Positions 21,256 through 35,421 of a stretch of DNA of 64,000 bases are shown piece after piece. A program made the position numbers and the translations under genes. Below the pieces are notes generated by a model, which worked only from the letters and a program-made list of their open reading frames with translations, made no database searches and had not been told where the DNA came from. Each line of letters starts with the position of its first letter. Within the stretch, counting starts at the first letter, position 1. Source of the DNA: Prinia subflava (taxonomy: Eukaryota; Chordata; Aves; Passeriformes; Cisticolidae); the NCBI RefSeq assembly GCF_021018805.1, contig NC_086248.1, positions 63,869,985 through 63,933,984 on the forward strand, given 5' to 3'.

Positions 21256-24200
21256 CATATTGTCTTTTGAGTTGATTAAAATCTCCTTCAAAAGATGCGT
21301 TCCACAATGTATGGCAACCCACAGAATGCCATAATCCATGCCTCCAGGTACTAATCTCCTGTTTTCATTGCGATGTTTACTAATTCACTTTAGAGACAAC
21401 TAAAGTGTACTCACACATCCATCCCATTTTGGTATCTCAAGTCTGAGACTAAAACAATTTAAACAATCCTAAGATTTTTCTAGTGTTGTGTGAGTATTTC
21501 TACTACTTCTCTCCTACTTGCAACCTGTCCCAGGAAACTAAAATTCTTGGAGAACCAGATTATAAGCAGAGTGAGTGAGAAGTGAAATGGAGAAGCTGAA
21601 TCCAGCTGCACTCAGTGAAACAAGGGTGGGATTAACTGGTGCGCAGCAAACTTTCTACCATTTTTGTATGCTAACCATATTGAAAGAACCATTGGATTTT
21701 TTAATTAAAATAAAACCTAATTGGATAAAGTAGATTGTTTCAGATATTATTAATACTGATCTGAACTACATTCTGTTACAAAGAGAAAGCAGTGGCAGAA
21801 TGTTTTGTGCTAAACATCTTGCAAATGTTGCTTTGGTCTGTCTCCCACAGCTGATCATACGAAACATGAAAGGACCAAGTCCTTTTCACAACAGGTACTG
21901 TCCCTTTGAAAGCCATGCTGAATGCTAGCCAGTCCTCATGCCACCATCTTGACAGGATAATGTGTAATAAATAATGCTCAGGCTTTGTTTTATTGTTTAC
22001 AGATGGGAAAATCATCTAAGTGAAAAATGATGATGCACTGGGCAAAACTGTAGCTCTGGTGCCTGCAGCTTCTGCAGCCATTTGCAGCCTTTCACATCAA
22101 GTTCCTGTAGCAGGGAGCATAGCCAGCTTGTTCCTTGGGGATGGCCAGCTGATGCTGTGCCAGGTTTATTTATGGGCTATGTGGGGAACTCTGGAAAAGC
22201 CCGGCTTAAATGCACACCATCTTGTCAGTGCAGGTAGATGAGATTAAACTTGAAAGCAGCACGGGCTGAATTTGCTCTCTGGCCACAGGTAGCCTTGAGG
22301 CTCCTCTAAAACCCTCATCTGGTGAACTTCTTGGTGAATTTGGGCTGAAGCTCAGGCTTTGGCTAACATGCAGAGGGCAGTGTTTATGCAGCCCTACTGA
22401 TGTTGCTACATAACTGCATTTTACACAGTACAAGGTGTAGTGAAATACCCTAAGTGTGCTGAAATATGTTCAATGGTGCTTATTTACTTAGGTAACTGAT
22501 GTAACTTTCTTACAGAGGTGTCACCGTGTCATCTCCCCACAGGCAGAACTGGTTAATTATCTTGTCACACTTAAAACTTCAAAGTTACTTTTTTAGACAA
22601 TAAAGTTCCTCCATTGGGAGGTTTTGCAGTTGAGGTTTTCTTGGTCTACAACTATAGATTAAATTTAGCAAACCTCTGCTAAAGACATCCAGAGCAGAAG
22701 GAGAGGAGAACACATATGCAAACTTGGCTGTGCTGAAGGAAAAAAGCAGACTTGCCATCCTGATGCTTAATGCATCATACTGTCACAGGGCTTGTTTGGA
22801 GTTTACAGCTGGTCTACAGTTTGCCTCTAAAACAACAATCTTTATTGAAGCTAGATGTGAGATTAATTTCTGGGTTCCATTTTACTGAGAATGGTTATCA
22901 GCTTCAGTCTTTTTCTAAATTCTACCCTATATTAACTCATTTTGTGTTTTGTTCCTTTATGTTCAGAGTTTTGCTGTCAGATGCAGGCAGCCCCAGTAAC
23001 CCTGTGAATTAGAGCCCAGCAGTTACTGTGTTAATACACTCACAAGGCTCTGGGGCTCTTAAAGCCCTCACTACTGTTTGTATACTGGAAAGGAGAACTT
23101 ACTACCTTAATTGAAATTATGGAGGTTATGCAAGGAGCAATAGCTTGGTGAGAGGAGGTTTGGAAGGCTACTGGATATCAGTTAAAAGAACTGGGAAAGA
23201 AGTGGATTTGATGAAGACAGGATTTTGAGATACCTTGACTGGAATGCTGGTTCCTGCATAAGGCTTGGCCTGAAAGAAGGCACTGGTAGAAAAGGTGAAG
23301 CAAGGAGATCACTAAGAAGTACAATGAATGCACAGATTAAGGTATGGGGTGGGCAGGCTAGTGCAGGTTCTGGATGATAAAAGAAGTTTCAGCAAGTACA
23401 GAAGAGAGAAAAAGGTGAAGGAACAATGGAATTAGCCACAGCAAGGAGGAAGAAAAACTTTAGCCCCTGTGTTTCATCCTAATTCAAACGGTGTAGAAGG
23501 CCAAAGTCAGTCAAACATGGGAGGGAAAAAAGGAACCAACCCTAACAGTTCAGAAGAGGAAAACGAGCAAAATTGGGTGAGCTTAGAGGAGCAGTAATAG
23601 GCTGAAGTGAGAACTGCTCTGAGAGACCTCAGGCAATGCTGGGTGGGCAGCTCGAGCACAACTCTTGGGAGGGTTCCATAGAACCACCATGCCTGAAGTC
23701 TGGGAAGAGTGAACAGGATTGGGAAGATCAAAGCTCAGGCTGATCTTGTCTAATTTCTACCAACAGCTCTGCATCCAGTGGTTCCAATGGACTGGGTGCA
23801 GGTGTCCAGACACCTGCATTGCTAAACCTTCAGTCATTTCCTGAAGCAGAGGGGCCACTCCTGCATGCAGCACAGGGATGAATGTGTTAGTTCTACTGCA
23901 AGCAAATAGATCTTGTTAGTCAGTCTTTGGATACCACAAAGTTCTGGAAAAGTAATTTAGAGCAGCAGTCACTGTTCAAACAAAACTGTTGCCACAGTAG
24001 ATTGGAATGATTGAAAATGATGCATTGTTTCATTGTTTGGTTTAATAGGAGAGAATTAAAGGGATGGAATTCAACGGTAAAACAAAGTGTTACATAACTT
24101 ACAGTGGCAATGAGGATCATTTTATCTGTTTTATTTAAAATAACTTCAGTACTCATGAAAGGGAACACAATAGCTTTATAATGACCTTGGTAGCTTGCTG

Positions 24201-27200
24201 AGTTCCACCCTTATACCTAATTTTCTGAATAACTTTCAGAAGTGATTTCTGCATGGTTAAGGCTATAAAAGTCTTCTGTGAAAATTGATAACTTGCTTGG
24301 TTCTAAAGGGGTGTTGTCAACTTAAATCAGAGTGCAGCATTAAAATCTTGCAACTCTTCAGTGCCGGATTGGGACTGTGGCTATACTGGTGTGAATTAAT
24401 AAACACTTAACAGTAAAATAGAGAAATGTTTGATAAATGTTTTGTGCTGTGTCATATATTATCCTGAAAAACTGGGTAAAAGCCTTGATAGTGCTTCCCC
24501 TGCAGAATGTTGGGTACATTTTATGTTGCAAATTCAGCTCTTTGCAATTGGGTTCTTTCACATAATGTGCAGCCAACCTTTTAAGGGCCAATCAATGCTT
24601 CTCCCAACAATGCTAATGGAAAATGTAATTGATTTTTTAGTTGGAAATTGTCTGTTAATAGTGAATCCAAATGTATAAGCATGTGGGGAGGCATATAGAG
24701 AAGAAAGTCCAGTCCCAGTGTACCTGAGTTGCTTCTGTCTGTAGAACGCTGGTCTATTTGTGCACCATCTTTCAGTATAAAACCAGATTTGTTAGCTACT
24801 GAAGGGAAAAAAAAATCTGTCAGGACGCATATGGTAGCAGAAGTTTCTGCATTTTCACTACCTCTGGAAAAAAACACTAAAAATGCAAGTTCTCTCTTTA
24901 GATGGTAAAAACTAATTTGTGAGGGGAAAAAAATGTAAATCATAAAAACAAAACAAAAAACTCCAAAAAGCAAAAAAAAAATCCAAAACGCCACAAGATT
25001 AAATCCTGCAACAAGAAATAGGAGAAACTAAATGAACTATCTGCTATCTGAAGAGGAATGTTGCTCATGTGCATCTTTGTAGTACACTAATGTCTTCTTT
25101 AAAAGTCAAATATGTGTTCAGTTTACTTTTTCCAGGCTGTTCTACCAGTCTTTTCACACAGGGTTGCAGAAAATGGACATAGAAATTCCTGCCTTTGGGA
25201 GTAAAATTTGGGAAAAAACCCTGATTTCTAGGTCAGTTTAAAACAGGTGAAAGAGCATTACAGTGACACAAGAATTCAGTGCCCAGTGCAGCATCACCAG
25301 TTGAGAAGCTGCCTTAGTAAAAGATGGTCTCATCCTTTTTGCCTTAGTCAGGGTGTTGTAGTGTGCTGCCTGGAAATGGTGATTTTGCAAATTGCTGTGC
25401 CAACTGGGAGCTGCAGTGTAGTTCAGAGGACTTAAAAAGCAAAGCCCAGGTTTATGTAGTCAGCACAGCAGTCACAGACTAGGGAATGATAATGATTTCA
25501 ATGTATTTACTTTTTTATAGAGTCCTGATACAAAACAAAGGTACATTTCAGAAAGGAGATCTTAAGGCAAATGGGTGCACAGGGAGTATGTGGCTGTGAG
25601 CAGAGGTCATGCATTTGCACAGAAGTCCAGGTTTGGGTCTACGGTGGCTTCAGTCCGTTTGCAAGCCATGGATAGACAGTGTCAAACCACTGGTGATCCC
25701 GAATGAGCTTGGCATATTCCCATACACATCACACTTGGATCTTTTAAGGCATAGATGAAGCAAACTTAAATTCCACAGAAAGGTCTCTTGTGATGTGATA
25801 CACAGGGATAAAAGTGTACCTCAGTGTAATATTCAAGAGACAGCCCTTTATTTATTCCAACATAGAACATTAAGCCTGGTTTCTCCATTTACTGATGCAT
25901 TTTCTGTATTTCAGATTTTGTCAGAATTTAGGACTGTGGCGTGTGGAAACATGGGAAGTGGTTAATAGGTTATTTCTGAGTTTAAAAAACCAGAACCAGT
26001 ACTCTGGTTTTAGGCTGTTAGGCACAAGCAAGCTGTGTAACATAAAAGCTTGTTTTGAAGTGCTGCTTTGAAGTCCAGGACTGATTGTGACAAATTAGTC
26101 ATCAAATGAGTGGGATGAGTTTCTTGCATGATGTGACAACCTCATGTGGAGCCATGTTGGATTTTGGGAACAAAGAATCTAAAAAATTACTTTCTGTGCT
26201 GCAAACTTGCTCTCTCAAATGGTCACCAGTATCTGGGAAATTGTGACCTCTTTGAAAGGAAAGTCCATGTTAGAAATCATCTAAAATACTTGCTGAGAAA
26301 AGAGGGAAGAATGTGTCTTGACAATAAATTGAAATGCCTTTCTCAAAAGTCATTCTGGTTGTTACTCTTGTTTGTTGGACTTTTCCTTCTTTGGATAAAC
26401 CAGATCTCATGTCATCTATTAATTCCTGTAGAGTGCCTTAGCAGTACTCTTTCAACAGGAATTTTCTCATCCTGCTTGAAACATCTTGCTAGCATCAAGA
26501 GTCTTTCTTTGTGATACTGGTATGTCTCTTGGAAGGCCTGCCAAGAATAGTAAATATGAAGGGAATCTAAGCTTGACTGTCTTTTATGCCCTAGTCTGTA
26601 GACAATGGGCTTCCCAAAGTTCATTTATCTGGGAAAATGCCATCAGGAGCAGCAACTCCTGCTTCTGTGCCAGTCCTGCATACCTGACAGCACAGGGCCC
26701 TCCAGCCTTGTTGGCTCTTCAGTTGGTACAGACAGCCAAAACCTTTTTGCTAAACTCTGGATCCAGAGAAGAGTTTCCTGCTCTCACCTTTTCTAACGTG
26801 ACCTGCCAAACCTTTGACGTGTCTCTTGGCATGCCTGCTTCCCTTAACCCTGGCCCCAGATGCCACCTCTTCATTCTGCTCCAGCGGAGCTCCAGAGAGT
26901 GACACTGACCTCCAAGCCCGTGCTCAGTGTCCCATTTCACCCCCAGCTCCCACAAACAAGACAGCTCTGTGTCCTCAGCCACTCCAGCTCCTCTTCGCAG
27001 CCGTGAAAGGCCTGCAGACAGCCACGGCACCACTCCAGCAGCAACAGCAGAGGCAGGCTCTCGTGGGGAGGGAGGTGTCTCTGCCCTCAGCACCCAACAT
27101 CGAGCTGTGGTTTGTGCCCACAGTCTGTTTTACTGGGCTCTCCTCACCTGCAAACGTCTGGGTTTCCTAAATGCCTGGGCAGAGAGGTGGCCCTTAGGAC

Positions 27201-29591
27201 AGAAGACAGCGAATATGAAGCAACTTTTCAATTAACAGACTGGCAAGACAAATTGATAAGGTAACTGGCTGCACATTTTCATTTGCATTTCTTAAGAGCC
27301 TGATGTCCTGAGAGACTCTACCTCAGATGTAGAATTCCATCAAATAGGGCCTAATTGGGAATACTGGATGTTAAATTTTACCTGGTAGCCTTCAATTCCA
27401 TCTTTTAGCAGTCTAACTCTGAGAAGATACTGGAATGTGGAATTCAGTTTGTTTCCTTCACATCTGCAAACTGTTCAAGTTTTCCCCTCCCCTCCCTAGC
27501 TCCTGCTGGCACAATGTTTTTATTGTGATATGAACAACCAACGTGGGGTAATAGCAGAAGGCTGGTGAGGAGGATTATAAACACGCTGAAGTGACTTGCA
27601 GCTGGGGTGTAGAAAAACACATACATCATACTAATTGTTGTTTAGCCTTGTGTGTTTGACAAGTAGAACATCTGTGTTTAGATAACATAAGCCTATGAGA
27701 GACTTAGAGGCACCCTATCACACATGCTTGAGATTCCTGCTCTGCTTCAGGAGAGATCAAAGCACCGTGGTGAAATACCTGTGTGAATCCCTGATAAACA
27801 GGCAGGGACAGCAGGTCTGGTGATCCTGTAGCACGGGCCAAGCTCTGTGGTGCCTGTGTCCCACCTGTGTGCCTCCGCCTGGGCGCTGCTTTGGGGATCC
27901 CCTGGTCGGTGAGGTGAGGGAAATAAATGTCATCTTTGTGCTTTTGTGGTTGTTCCTGTGTCCTGCCTGTGCTGACTCACACAACCAAGCAGGGAAAATG
28001 TGTGATCACAGAAAGTAATACATAATCTGATGAGACACAATCTACGTGAATTGTGGCCTTCGTGAGGTTAAAAAAAAAAGAAGTTTTTGTGTGAGAATTA
28101 CTCCAGGGAATGCTATATCGTAGGAGGGTAATGACTGTTGCTGTACTACAGGCTAATTCAGACCAGGTTTTGTCTCTAGGCAGCACATGATTTAGTTGAT
28201 GAAAATGAAAAATTAGTTCCCTAATGCAGGAAAGATGGTACTTTATCCAAGTTTATTATTCTGGAGATTGCCATTTGGCAGCACCACACAAATTAATCTA
28301 CACCTGGCAGACCCACACGTTTCTCCTCTTTCTTCAGAAAAGATACCCAATTCCATGGGATTAATTCCATTATTCTTGTGTTTGAGTGGCATTAAGAGAA
28401 GACTGCAAAAAAAGTGGATGCAGATTGGATGTGCACCAGGCTCACTGGGGCACCATCAATAGTGTCATTCCTTCAGAAGATCAGGTGAGTAAAAACAGCT
28501 CAATGACACATAGAAACTCAGGCAGATCAGCTGAAGAGCATGGAGCTGAAGAAAGCATCTGTCTCAGTGGTTTGTTCGAAGTCTGTATTTCCTCCTTTAA
28601 TTCTGCAAATAAATCTAATATAACTTCATTGTTTTGCTATAGTTCTGTGGGCAGCAAAGGACAAACACCAGCTTTTCTGTACCTTTTTGACTTGTTGGAT
28701 TCTCTGCTGCATCACAGAGGGCCCACTACAATAACATTTTCACCATATTTATGGAGCCTTTCTTCTACGTGGGTTTTCTCAGTGTCTTACAAGAGATGAG
28801 TACTACAGTCCTTCCCACAGGGAGGTGTCTGTTGTAGTCACTTCCACTGAAATTTGGGTTTCCATGAAACAGAAAGAAATTTTGTACTTTAGAAATTGCC
28901 CGATTTCATACAGATTTCGCAGAGAGGTCGTAACAGAGGAAAAGCCAGTAGGAGAACAGACTCAGGTCCCATGGAGCATAATCACATTACATTAGACTGG
29001 TGTTCTGAGGAAACCCTGCCACCCAGCACACCCTTTTTCCTCAGCTGCCTAGTGGGCTCCTTGTGACCCAAGGAAGCACATCTGAAGGATCACTACCAGT
29101 CCTGAGCACTGTTTTGTGCCAAGCCTGTTAGCAATGGGGGCAGCTCTCTGTGGGCCATGCACTTTGCAGACCTGACAAAATAAATCAGGTTCCTATCCCC
29201 GAGTGGTCTTTATTCAACTCAGTTGTTTTCTCTGCACTGAGAACTGGAAAGCAGTAAGTTTTTATTATTATTAAGATGGGCATAAGAAAAGACCACAGCT
29301 CCCTGTGGGATTGGGAAGACTCAGCCAGGTTGTAGCAGCCAAGTTAAAGTCTGGAGCAGCACTAGCACCTAATTGGAATTAGCCAGACTAACCAAGAAAG
29401 TTAAATTCTGCTTGCATAATGATTGCTTAAGGTTTCCTTTAAGTCCTGAGAACTCCTTGACTGCTCTGCAGAAAACAAGCCACATGTGAAATCTGATTAC
29501 AAATTAAAGTTGATTTGGGAGGGAGCTTGGAAAAGCAGGATGAAAGAGGCAGTTGCAGACATCTGTAATGCTGCATCTTGTTTTCTCATGG
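21256..29591. other. Intergenic DNA after NHSL1
   Basis: AT-rich sequence without a supportable exon or RNA gene. The longer open frames near 26.1-27.2 kb and 28.4-28.8 kb overlap frames on the other strand and have no recognisable domain. No clear repeat family was identified by eye. Confidence 0.65.
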
Positions 29592-30967
29592 CTTACTGTC
29601 ATGGGTTGGCACTGGCCAGATGTTAATGCACCCATGAATATATGTTTTTTCTCTAACAACTCCTGTGGGATGTGATCAGGAACAGAGCAGAGCAGGCTTA
29701 AATCTTGAAAACAAAAAAAAAACCCACCAAAACTTTATTAATTACATAAAAACAGGGACAGAAATACTCTTAAACACACACAGAGACAGAAATAAAAACT
29801 TCTTAGAACATTTCTTCTCCCAGTTTCTACCTCCCCACCCATCACTCTTCACAGACCAACCTTTGGGTTTTAGATCAAACAATCACCACTCAAAAACAAA
29901 CTAATCTTCAATTCAGCAAGGGAGAGAGGAGTCTCTCTGGCACCACAGACTGTTCTCCAGAACACACAGGTCCACCCCTTATGTGTTTCCATGTCACCCG
30001 TGGCACCGCCCGGAGAGGTCTGCCAGGGTGACACTCTCTTTTTCCTATGTCCAGCGCTCTCACTGCTGTCTCATAGGCCAAAACTACATACAGGGCTTTT
30101 TAAGGATGCTGCATGCCGAGCTCTCCCCTTTTCACCCAGGGGCCAGGGTTCCAGGAGCAGGTCTGCCCTGAGGGCAGAGGGCACCACCTCACCCTCCCCC
30201 TCTCTTCTCTGCTCGCTCCACTCTTCAAGTGCCAGTCACTGTAGCAAAAGCAGGGGCAGCTGTATCTACCTAAAATGCAGTTTATGTTCAAAAGAGACTT
30301 AAGTTCAGTCCATGGCTGACATTATGCAAGAGAAGTCCAGCTCAGAAGGCTACTCCTCTCATTCTTCCATCGGGTTCCTTCCAATCATGCTTTATCACCT
30401 CGGTCCCAGGCCGCTTCCTTCTCCTTTTTTCCAAAATCACCAGTCATGAGAATCAATGTCTAAGAAAAGTTTCTTTCTGCCAAGCAGGGGTTAACAGTTT
30501 TTTCTCGGCAGGGCTGCAGGCTCAGGCACTCCCAGGCTCAGCAACTCCCACGTAGCTGGGCACCTTCTCCCGGAGTTTGGGGGGAAGAGGGGGTGAGCAC
30601 ACACAGAAGGCACTTCCACAGTTTTCCACCCCTCCATCCTAGACGAGGCAGCTCAGTTCCAGTCCTGTCCACCCTCTTCTCTTCCCCCGGGGCTCCGGCT
30701 TACCTGAGCCGACCACGTGTTTCCCCTCCCCCACCCAGCCTCGTGGCTGGGCAGGGGAAGGAGACCTGAGACATCCCTCTGCTGAAACCGGGATCTGAAA
30801 AGAGGCCGAGCCCCTCAGACTCCTGCTTTTAACTCTTTGTGTCCTCAGAGGTGTGTCCAAACCTCTGAGTGACCAATCTAGGTGCCAGCAGAAAAGCTGA
30901 TTACTGATTGGACTGCCCACATCCCCCTGGAAAAAAAATTCACCTCCCTTGCAACCAGGACACTTAC
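29592..30967 (-). mobile_element. Complete 1,366-bp solo LTR with 5-bp target-site duplication (avian ERVL-like)
   Basis: The LTR is 29597-30962, TG...CA on both strands, flanked by an exact CTTAC duplication (29592-29596 and 30963-30967). The minus-strand reading gives TGTCCTGG at the start and CCCATGACA at the end. It also gives upstream ATTGG/CCAAT-type boxes (30864-30915), a TTAAAAG TATA-like sequence (about 30828-30834), and AATAAA at about 29738 followed by a G/T-rich stretch. This supports minus orientation. Both ends are intact and there is no internal region, so it arose by LTR-LTR recombination. No coding content. Confidence 0.88.
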
Positions 30968-33900
30968 CAACACTTTTTGCTACAGGTACTTTTAAATACT
31001 TTTAAATTTGTTGAGTTGCAAGATTTATTGATGTTTTATTGACTGTGACCTAGAACAGAAGTGATTCCCTCTGTTGGAAGTATCCTTGCCTTCATAAATA
31101 CCATATCAACAAAAATTTGTTGTTCAGGGAGCTATATCAAAGCTTAAGAAAGCCTGTGTATCGAATAGAAAACAGCTATTTAAATCCTCTCAAAATGGTT
31201 GTAATCAAGTATGTAGGTCAAATGTTCAAGTTGCCTTAAACAGTACAGAAATTATCCTATCATTTTTTTATTCTTTGATACAAATTGCATTTAATCTGAA
31301 ATTCTAACTTTCCAAGTGGTGTGAGCATTGGAACCAGAGGATGCAAAACTTCCAGGCCTCTTCAAGAGGAAGAAATTGTAAAGTAGAAGGAGGTGTGTAA
31401 AACACTTCTAGTGAACAGGGTGTGACTTTAAAGCCTTTGCTTTTCATTCTTGTCCTTAAGCTGGCTGCTGTAAGGACTGCTACTACCCATTAGCTTCTGT
31501 GCCCTTGAATGAACCAGCAGCTAGATTAAGGGTGCCTGACTGGCAGATGTATGGAGGCAGTGGGCTAAAACTGGGCAGCAGTAGATATTTGTTATGTTTG
31601 CCAGTTACCTCTCTCTGCAAGGCTTTAAAGCCAGAACTGTGAATCTCCTTCTGGTTTGCTGCAGTTTTGGGTTTAGTGAATTAAGGTAATCTGTGCTGAT
31701 GGATCCTTGTGGCTGTGCAGCAACCTTCATAATTCAGCAGGTGCTGGGTAACCCATTCTGGGAACCTGGTGGGATGTCCAGGCTCTTCCCTTGGTGTTGG
31801 AAAAAGCGTTCCTGATCCTCCTATGTATACTTAACTCACCTTTTGCCCTCTGTAAGGCCTTGTGCCTGCTCAGGCTGGTGCCTGCTCAGGATATCTGCCA
31901 GTCACAGACACCCCTTGAGGAAGGTGTGCAGGTAGGGGACACAGGAGCAAACACTGAGGGGGCTTGGAGGCCACCTGTGCCCTGTATGCTGGGTGCCTAG
32001 GGAAGGAAACTGAGACAAAAATGACAAAGTGCTGATCTACTCTGAGCAGACTATCTGGTATTAAATATTTAAAACTGTGCTGATTTGCCAGACACTTAAT
32101 GGTTCAATACAGAGCTGTGGAAGTGTCACTGGGGTCCCTGGATGAAGCTGCCACTTGGTCCAGCACTGCTGTGTCATACCCCTGGTGCTTCTGGATGGTT
32201 TTGGCAGTTCCCTCTCGTTTCCAGAAACCTGGAGGATGCAGAAAAGCATCTCCTGACAGCCTCCATTGGCAGCCCTGGTGCCATTCGGGGCAGTTGATCT
32301 CTTACCAGCCCAAGGATCCAGTCATTATTCAGCCCCTGGCAGCTGTTTTGCTGCTCTGGGCAGGCAGGAGCAGAAAGGGACCTTTGCTGTGTAGCTGTCA
32401 CAAACCAGGAGCGAGGCTGTTGGGAGCTAATGACAAGGGTTAAGAATAATATGTATTTTGTCAAAATTTATGGTTTGTAACAGTGTTAGCTGGAAAAATA
32501 CCAGCTGGAGTAGTTTGTGTTGTTGGGTACTCTTGTGGTAATTTATGAGAAGTACTAAATAAAAGCATACAACTTTAAAAAGTGCTGGTACAGCATTGGG
32601 GACAAGGGGCGGGGTGAACAGGAGTCGCTGGAAATTCTCTAAGCCCATCAGCAGTCAAATCCAACCTGCCTCAGAGTAGCTGTTGGATGTGGTGGTGTCC
32701 AGTTTCCCTAAGCAAGCTGAGTCCTGGAAAAACTGGGAATTTAATCTTGTTGTCTGTTAAACATGATGGCAAGCTACCTAATGGAGAGAAGGCCTTGCCA
32801 GGCTCCCCTCTCCTGGTAGCTGGGAGTGGTGCCCAGCATAACTTGGGTCGGGGAAGCAGGTTGTCATTATGATGAAAATTTCTTTTCAGCGCTTTAAAAA
32901 TCAGTATAATCACTCTAAATGCAAGCCATTCTGGAAATACTCTTTGTCTTCTAACAAAAGTAGAAAAGGGTATTTATTAGAAGTTAATGCATGTAGTGTA
33001 AATATTTCCTGGCACTCAGCCCCAGCTAAAACAGAAAATCTGTTAAGAAATAAAACTGGACAAACCAAAGTCATAACTGCCTCCAACAACTGTGTGGTTA
33101 GTTGGTGGTTGGAGTGGACATTTGAAAGGAGTACAGGTGTGAAAATATATAGGAGGTGCTAATTTTTTGAAGAGATGTTAGCTAAAAAGAGAGCTGTTCA
33201 TGTGGAGCTCTCAGATACGGTATCCAGGCATGCTTCGTGCTTATAGTTTACCTTGCCAGCCATCCCTACAATATCTACTTACCTTATTTAAAATAAGATA
33301 TGCATAAGCTAGATAAAGAATTATAGATTAGAAAATAAACCCTCTGACTTACAAGATGATCTGCAAAGTATAAAATGCAATATCAAACAGTAGTTCTATC
33401 CTTGTGTTCTAATTTATGTTAGGTCATGTTTTTAGATAAAGAAAGTAGAATTTACATTTATGTCTATTTTACAGAGTCTGCCATAATAACTGGCACACAG
33501 GTCTAGATGTTACCAGTGTATTAACTTGCTACTTTTGTAATAAAAATACGGTCTAAGGGTCTAAATCTTTATTGTTTAGTTTTGTTTCCAGTAGAGATCT
33601 TACTGGGCAGGTTGAGACCACTCAGCTTTCCCTTCTTACGGGTGGGAGTGGCAGGACTGGGGCTGTGCAGAGGTGCTCAGAAGCACGGCAGAGGTGCAGG
33701 ACCTTGTGGTGGTGGCACCTCTGGGCCCGTTGATGGCAGCGCCTCAGGTGTCACCAGCCATGCATCAGGGACACCACACTCCTCTGTCGTGTAGCACCGT
33801 GCTTTTTCTCCAGGCGATGATTGCTGGTAATGCTGTGGAAAAGAGCCATGTGCAAGTCTCAGAATTGTGCTGGACAGGACTGTACTTAATGGCTTCGTCT

Positions 33901-35141
33901 ATCTCCAAACTAATGTCCTTTGTTTGCTTTGATCTTCCTGACGCAGCCAAACACTGAAGAGTTGTGCTAATGGATCTGAGTTGGGTTTTTTCCCATTCCT
34001 TGCATGACAGCAGCATTTTTTAGTTCCTGATGACCACAATGTTTTTCTGTTAGAAACCACTAGAAATGAGTCTTTTATAGAAATATTTAGGTTCTGCATC
34101 ATTAACAGAAGTGAAAAAGGGGTGAGTGTTAGTTGAAGATAGAGTTTATAAACAAGCTAATTCCCATCAAGTTGTTTTGGTTTTTTTTCCTAAAACATAG
34201 GTGTACAGTCTTTCTGAAGACCTTTAGGCCATACTAACATCTGAGAATGTTGTCAACTGTGAATCTTCCAAACTGGAAGAAAAAAAGAGAGAAAAAGTGC
34301 CACAGAACTGAAACACATACTGAGTTTTTAATAGTGCTGCTTAAATAATTTGACATATTGTTGGTACACAAGCAGGGAATTTGTTTGTAGAAATGTGTTT
34401 GAATTTGTCTGGTTTACCTGTAGTGGAAACTGACTTTGTGCAAAGCATTTTATAGTCATCAACAGATATTCCAGATTACTAGTAGATCATAACACATGAC
34501 ACTTAGTTTTGCTCTCTACAGCTGCAGATCAGTCTGTGGAGGTAGTTTTCCTTTGTGTGTTGTCTTTTATGTAGTTGGCAGAAAATGAAAATTAAGCCAC
34601 AGGACAGAGAAGTGAAAAATAGGAAGTCAGCAAGGAGAAAGCAATTTTGTCTTTAATAAGACAGGCTTATTTCTGAATGGGCATTTCTTTTACTTTTTCA
34701 GCCTGATAGGTGATGTTTTTCACATTCCTTTCCCTTTAGGATGCTTGATGGGCTAGGGCAGGAAGAGTATGGCTTTGCTTCCTGTCCTTTGTGCTTGGAA
34801 GGCCACTAAAGGAATTCAATTCATTTGTATTCAAAGAACTAAAAAAAAAAAAGCATTCAGTTCTCTTAGTTTGAACCTGGAAAAAAAAAACAACCCAACA
34901 AGAAGCCAAAACACTATAAAATAAAAGATAGACCTATGAAGGTGTTTGACATGACTGGAGAGGATTGCGTGTCCATTCTCTCTTGTTTTGAAGTATTTAT
35001 TTTTGTCACAGATGGAAATGTCTGAAAAGTTCCAAGGTGAGCATTCAAGAATAAAATAATGGTGACATTGAAGGGACAAATGAATATAGAAGGGGCTCGA
35101 TAAGATAACATGATATTAGAGAGACACTTTGTTTGAATAGT
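30968..35141. other. Intergenic DNA
   Basis: No exon, RNA gene or recognised repeat could be supported. Short frames around 32.1-32.5 kb and 33.6-34.0 kb are overlapped by frames on the opposite strand and look random. Confidence 0.6.
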
Positions 35142-35421
35142 GAGGTAGGGGGTGGCCTCTTCTCCCAGGTGAAAAGTGACAAGAGGAAAAATTGCACCAG
35201 GGAAGGTTTAAATTGGATATTAGAAAAAATTTCTTCACTAAAAAGGTATTAAGCATTGAAACAGGCTGCCCAGGAAAGTGCCAGTGTCACCATCCCTGGA
35301 AGTGTTAAAAAAATAAGTAGATGTGTCATTTACATAGTTCAGCAGTGAACGTGGCAATGCTGGGCTAAAAGTTGGACTTGGTGATCTTAGAGGCCTTTTC
35401 CAACCTCAGTGATTCTATGAT
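35142..35421 (+). mobile_element. CR1 LINE 3'-end fragment (sense)
   Basis: This is the characteristic CR1 tail: a segment like GTCTCTTCTCCCAGGTGAAAAGTGACA, then GGATATTAGAAAAAATTTCTTCACT, ACAGGCTGCCCAGG, CACCATCCCTGGAAGTGTT, TTGGACTTGGTGATCTTAGAGG, and the terminal GATTCTATGA. It is 5'-truncated, as most avian CR1 copies are, and too diverged to encode anything. Confidence 0.92.

Noticed and set aside
26719..27093. 124-codon minus-strand frame and overlapping plus-strand frames at 26.5-27.2 kb
   Set aside because: Frames open on both strands at once without domain or splice support.
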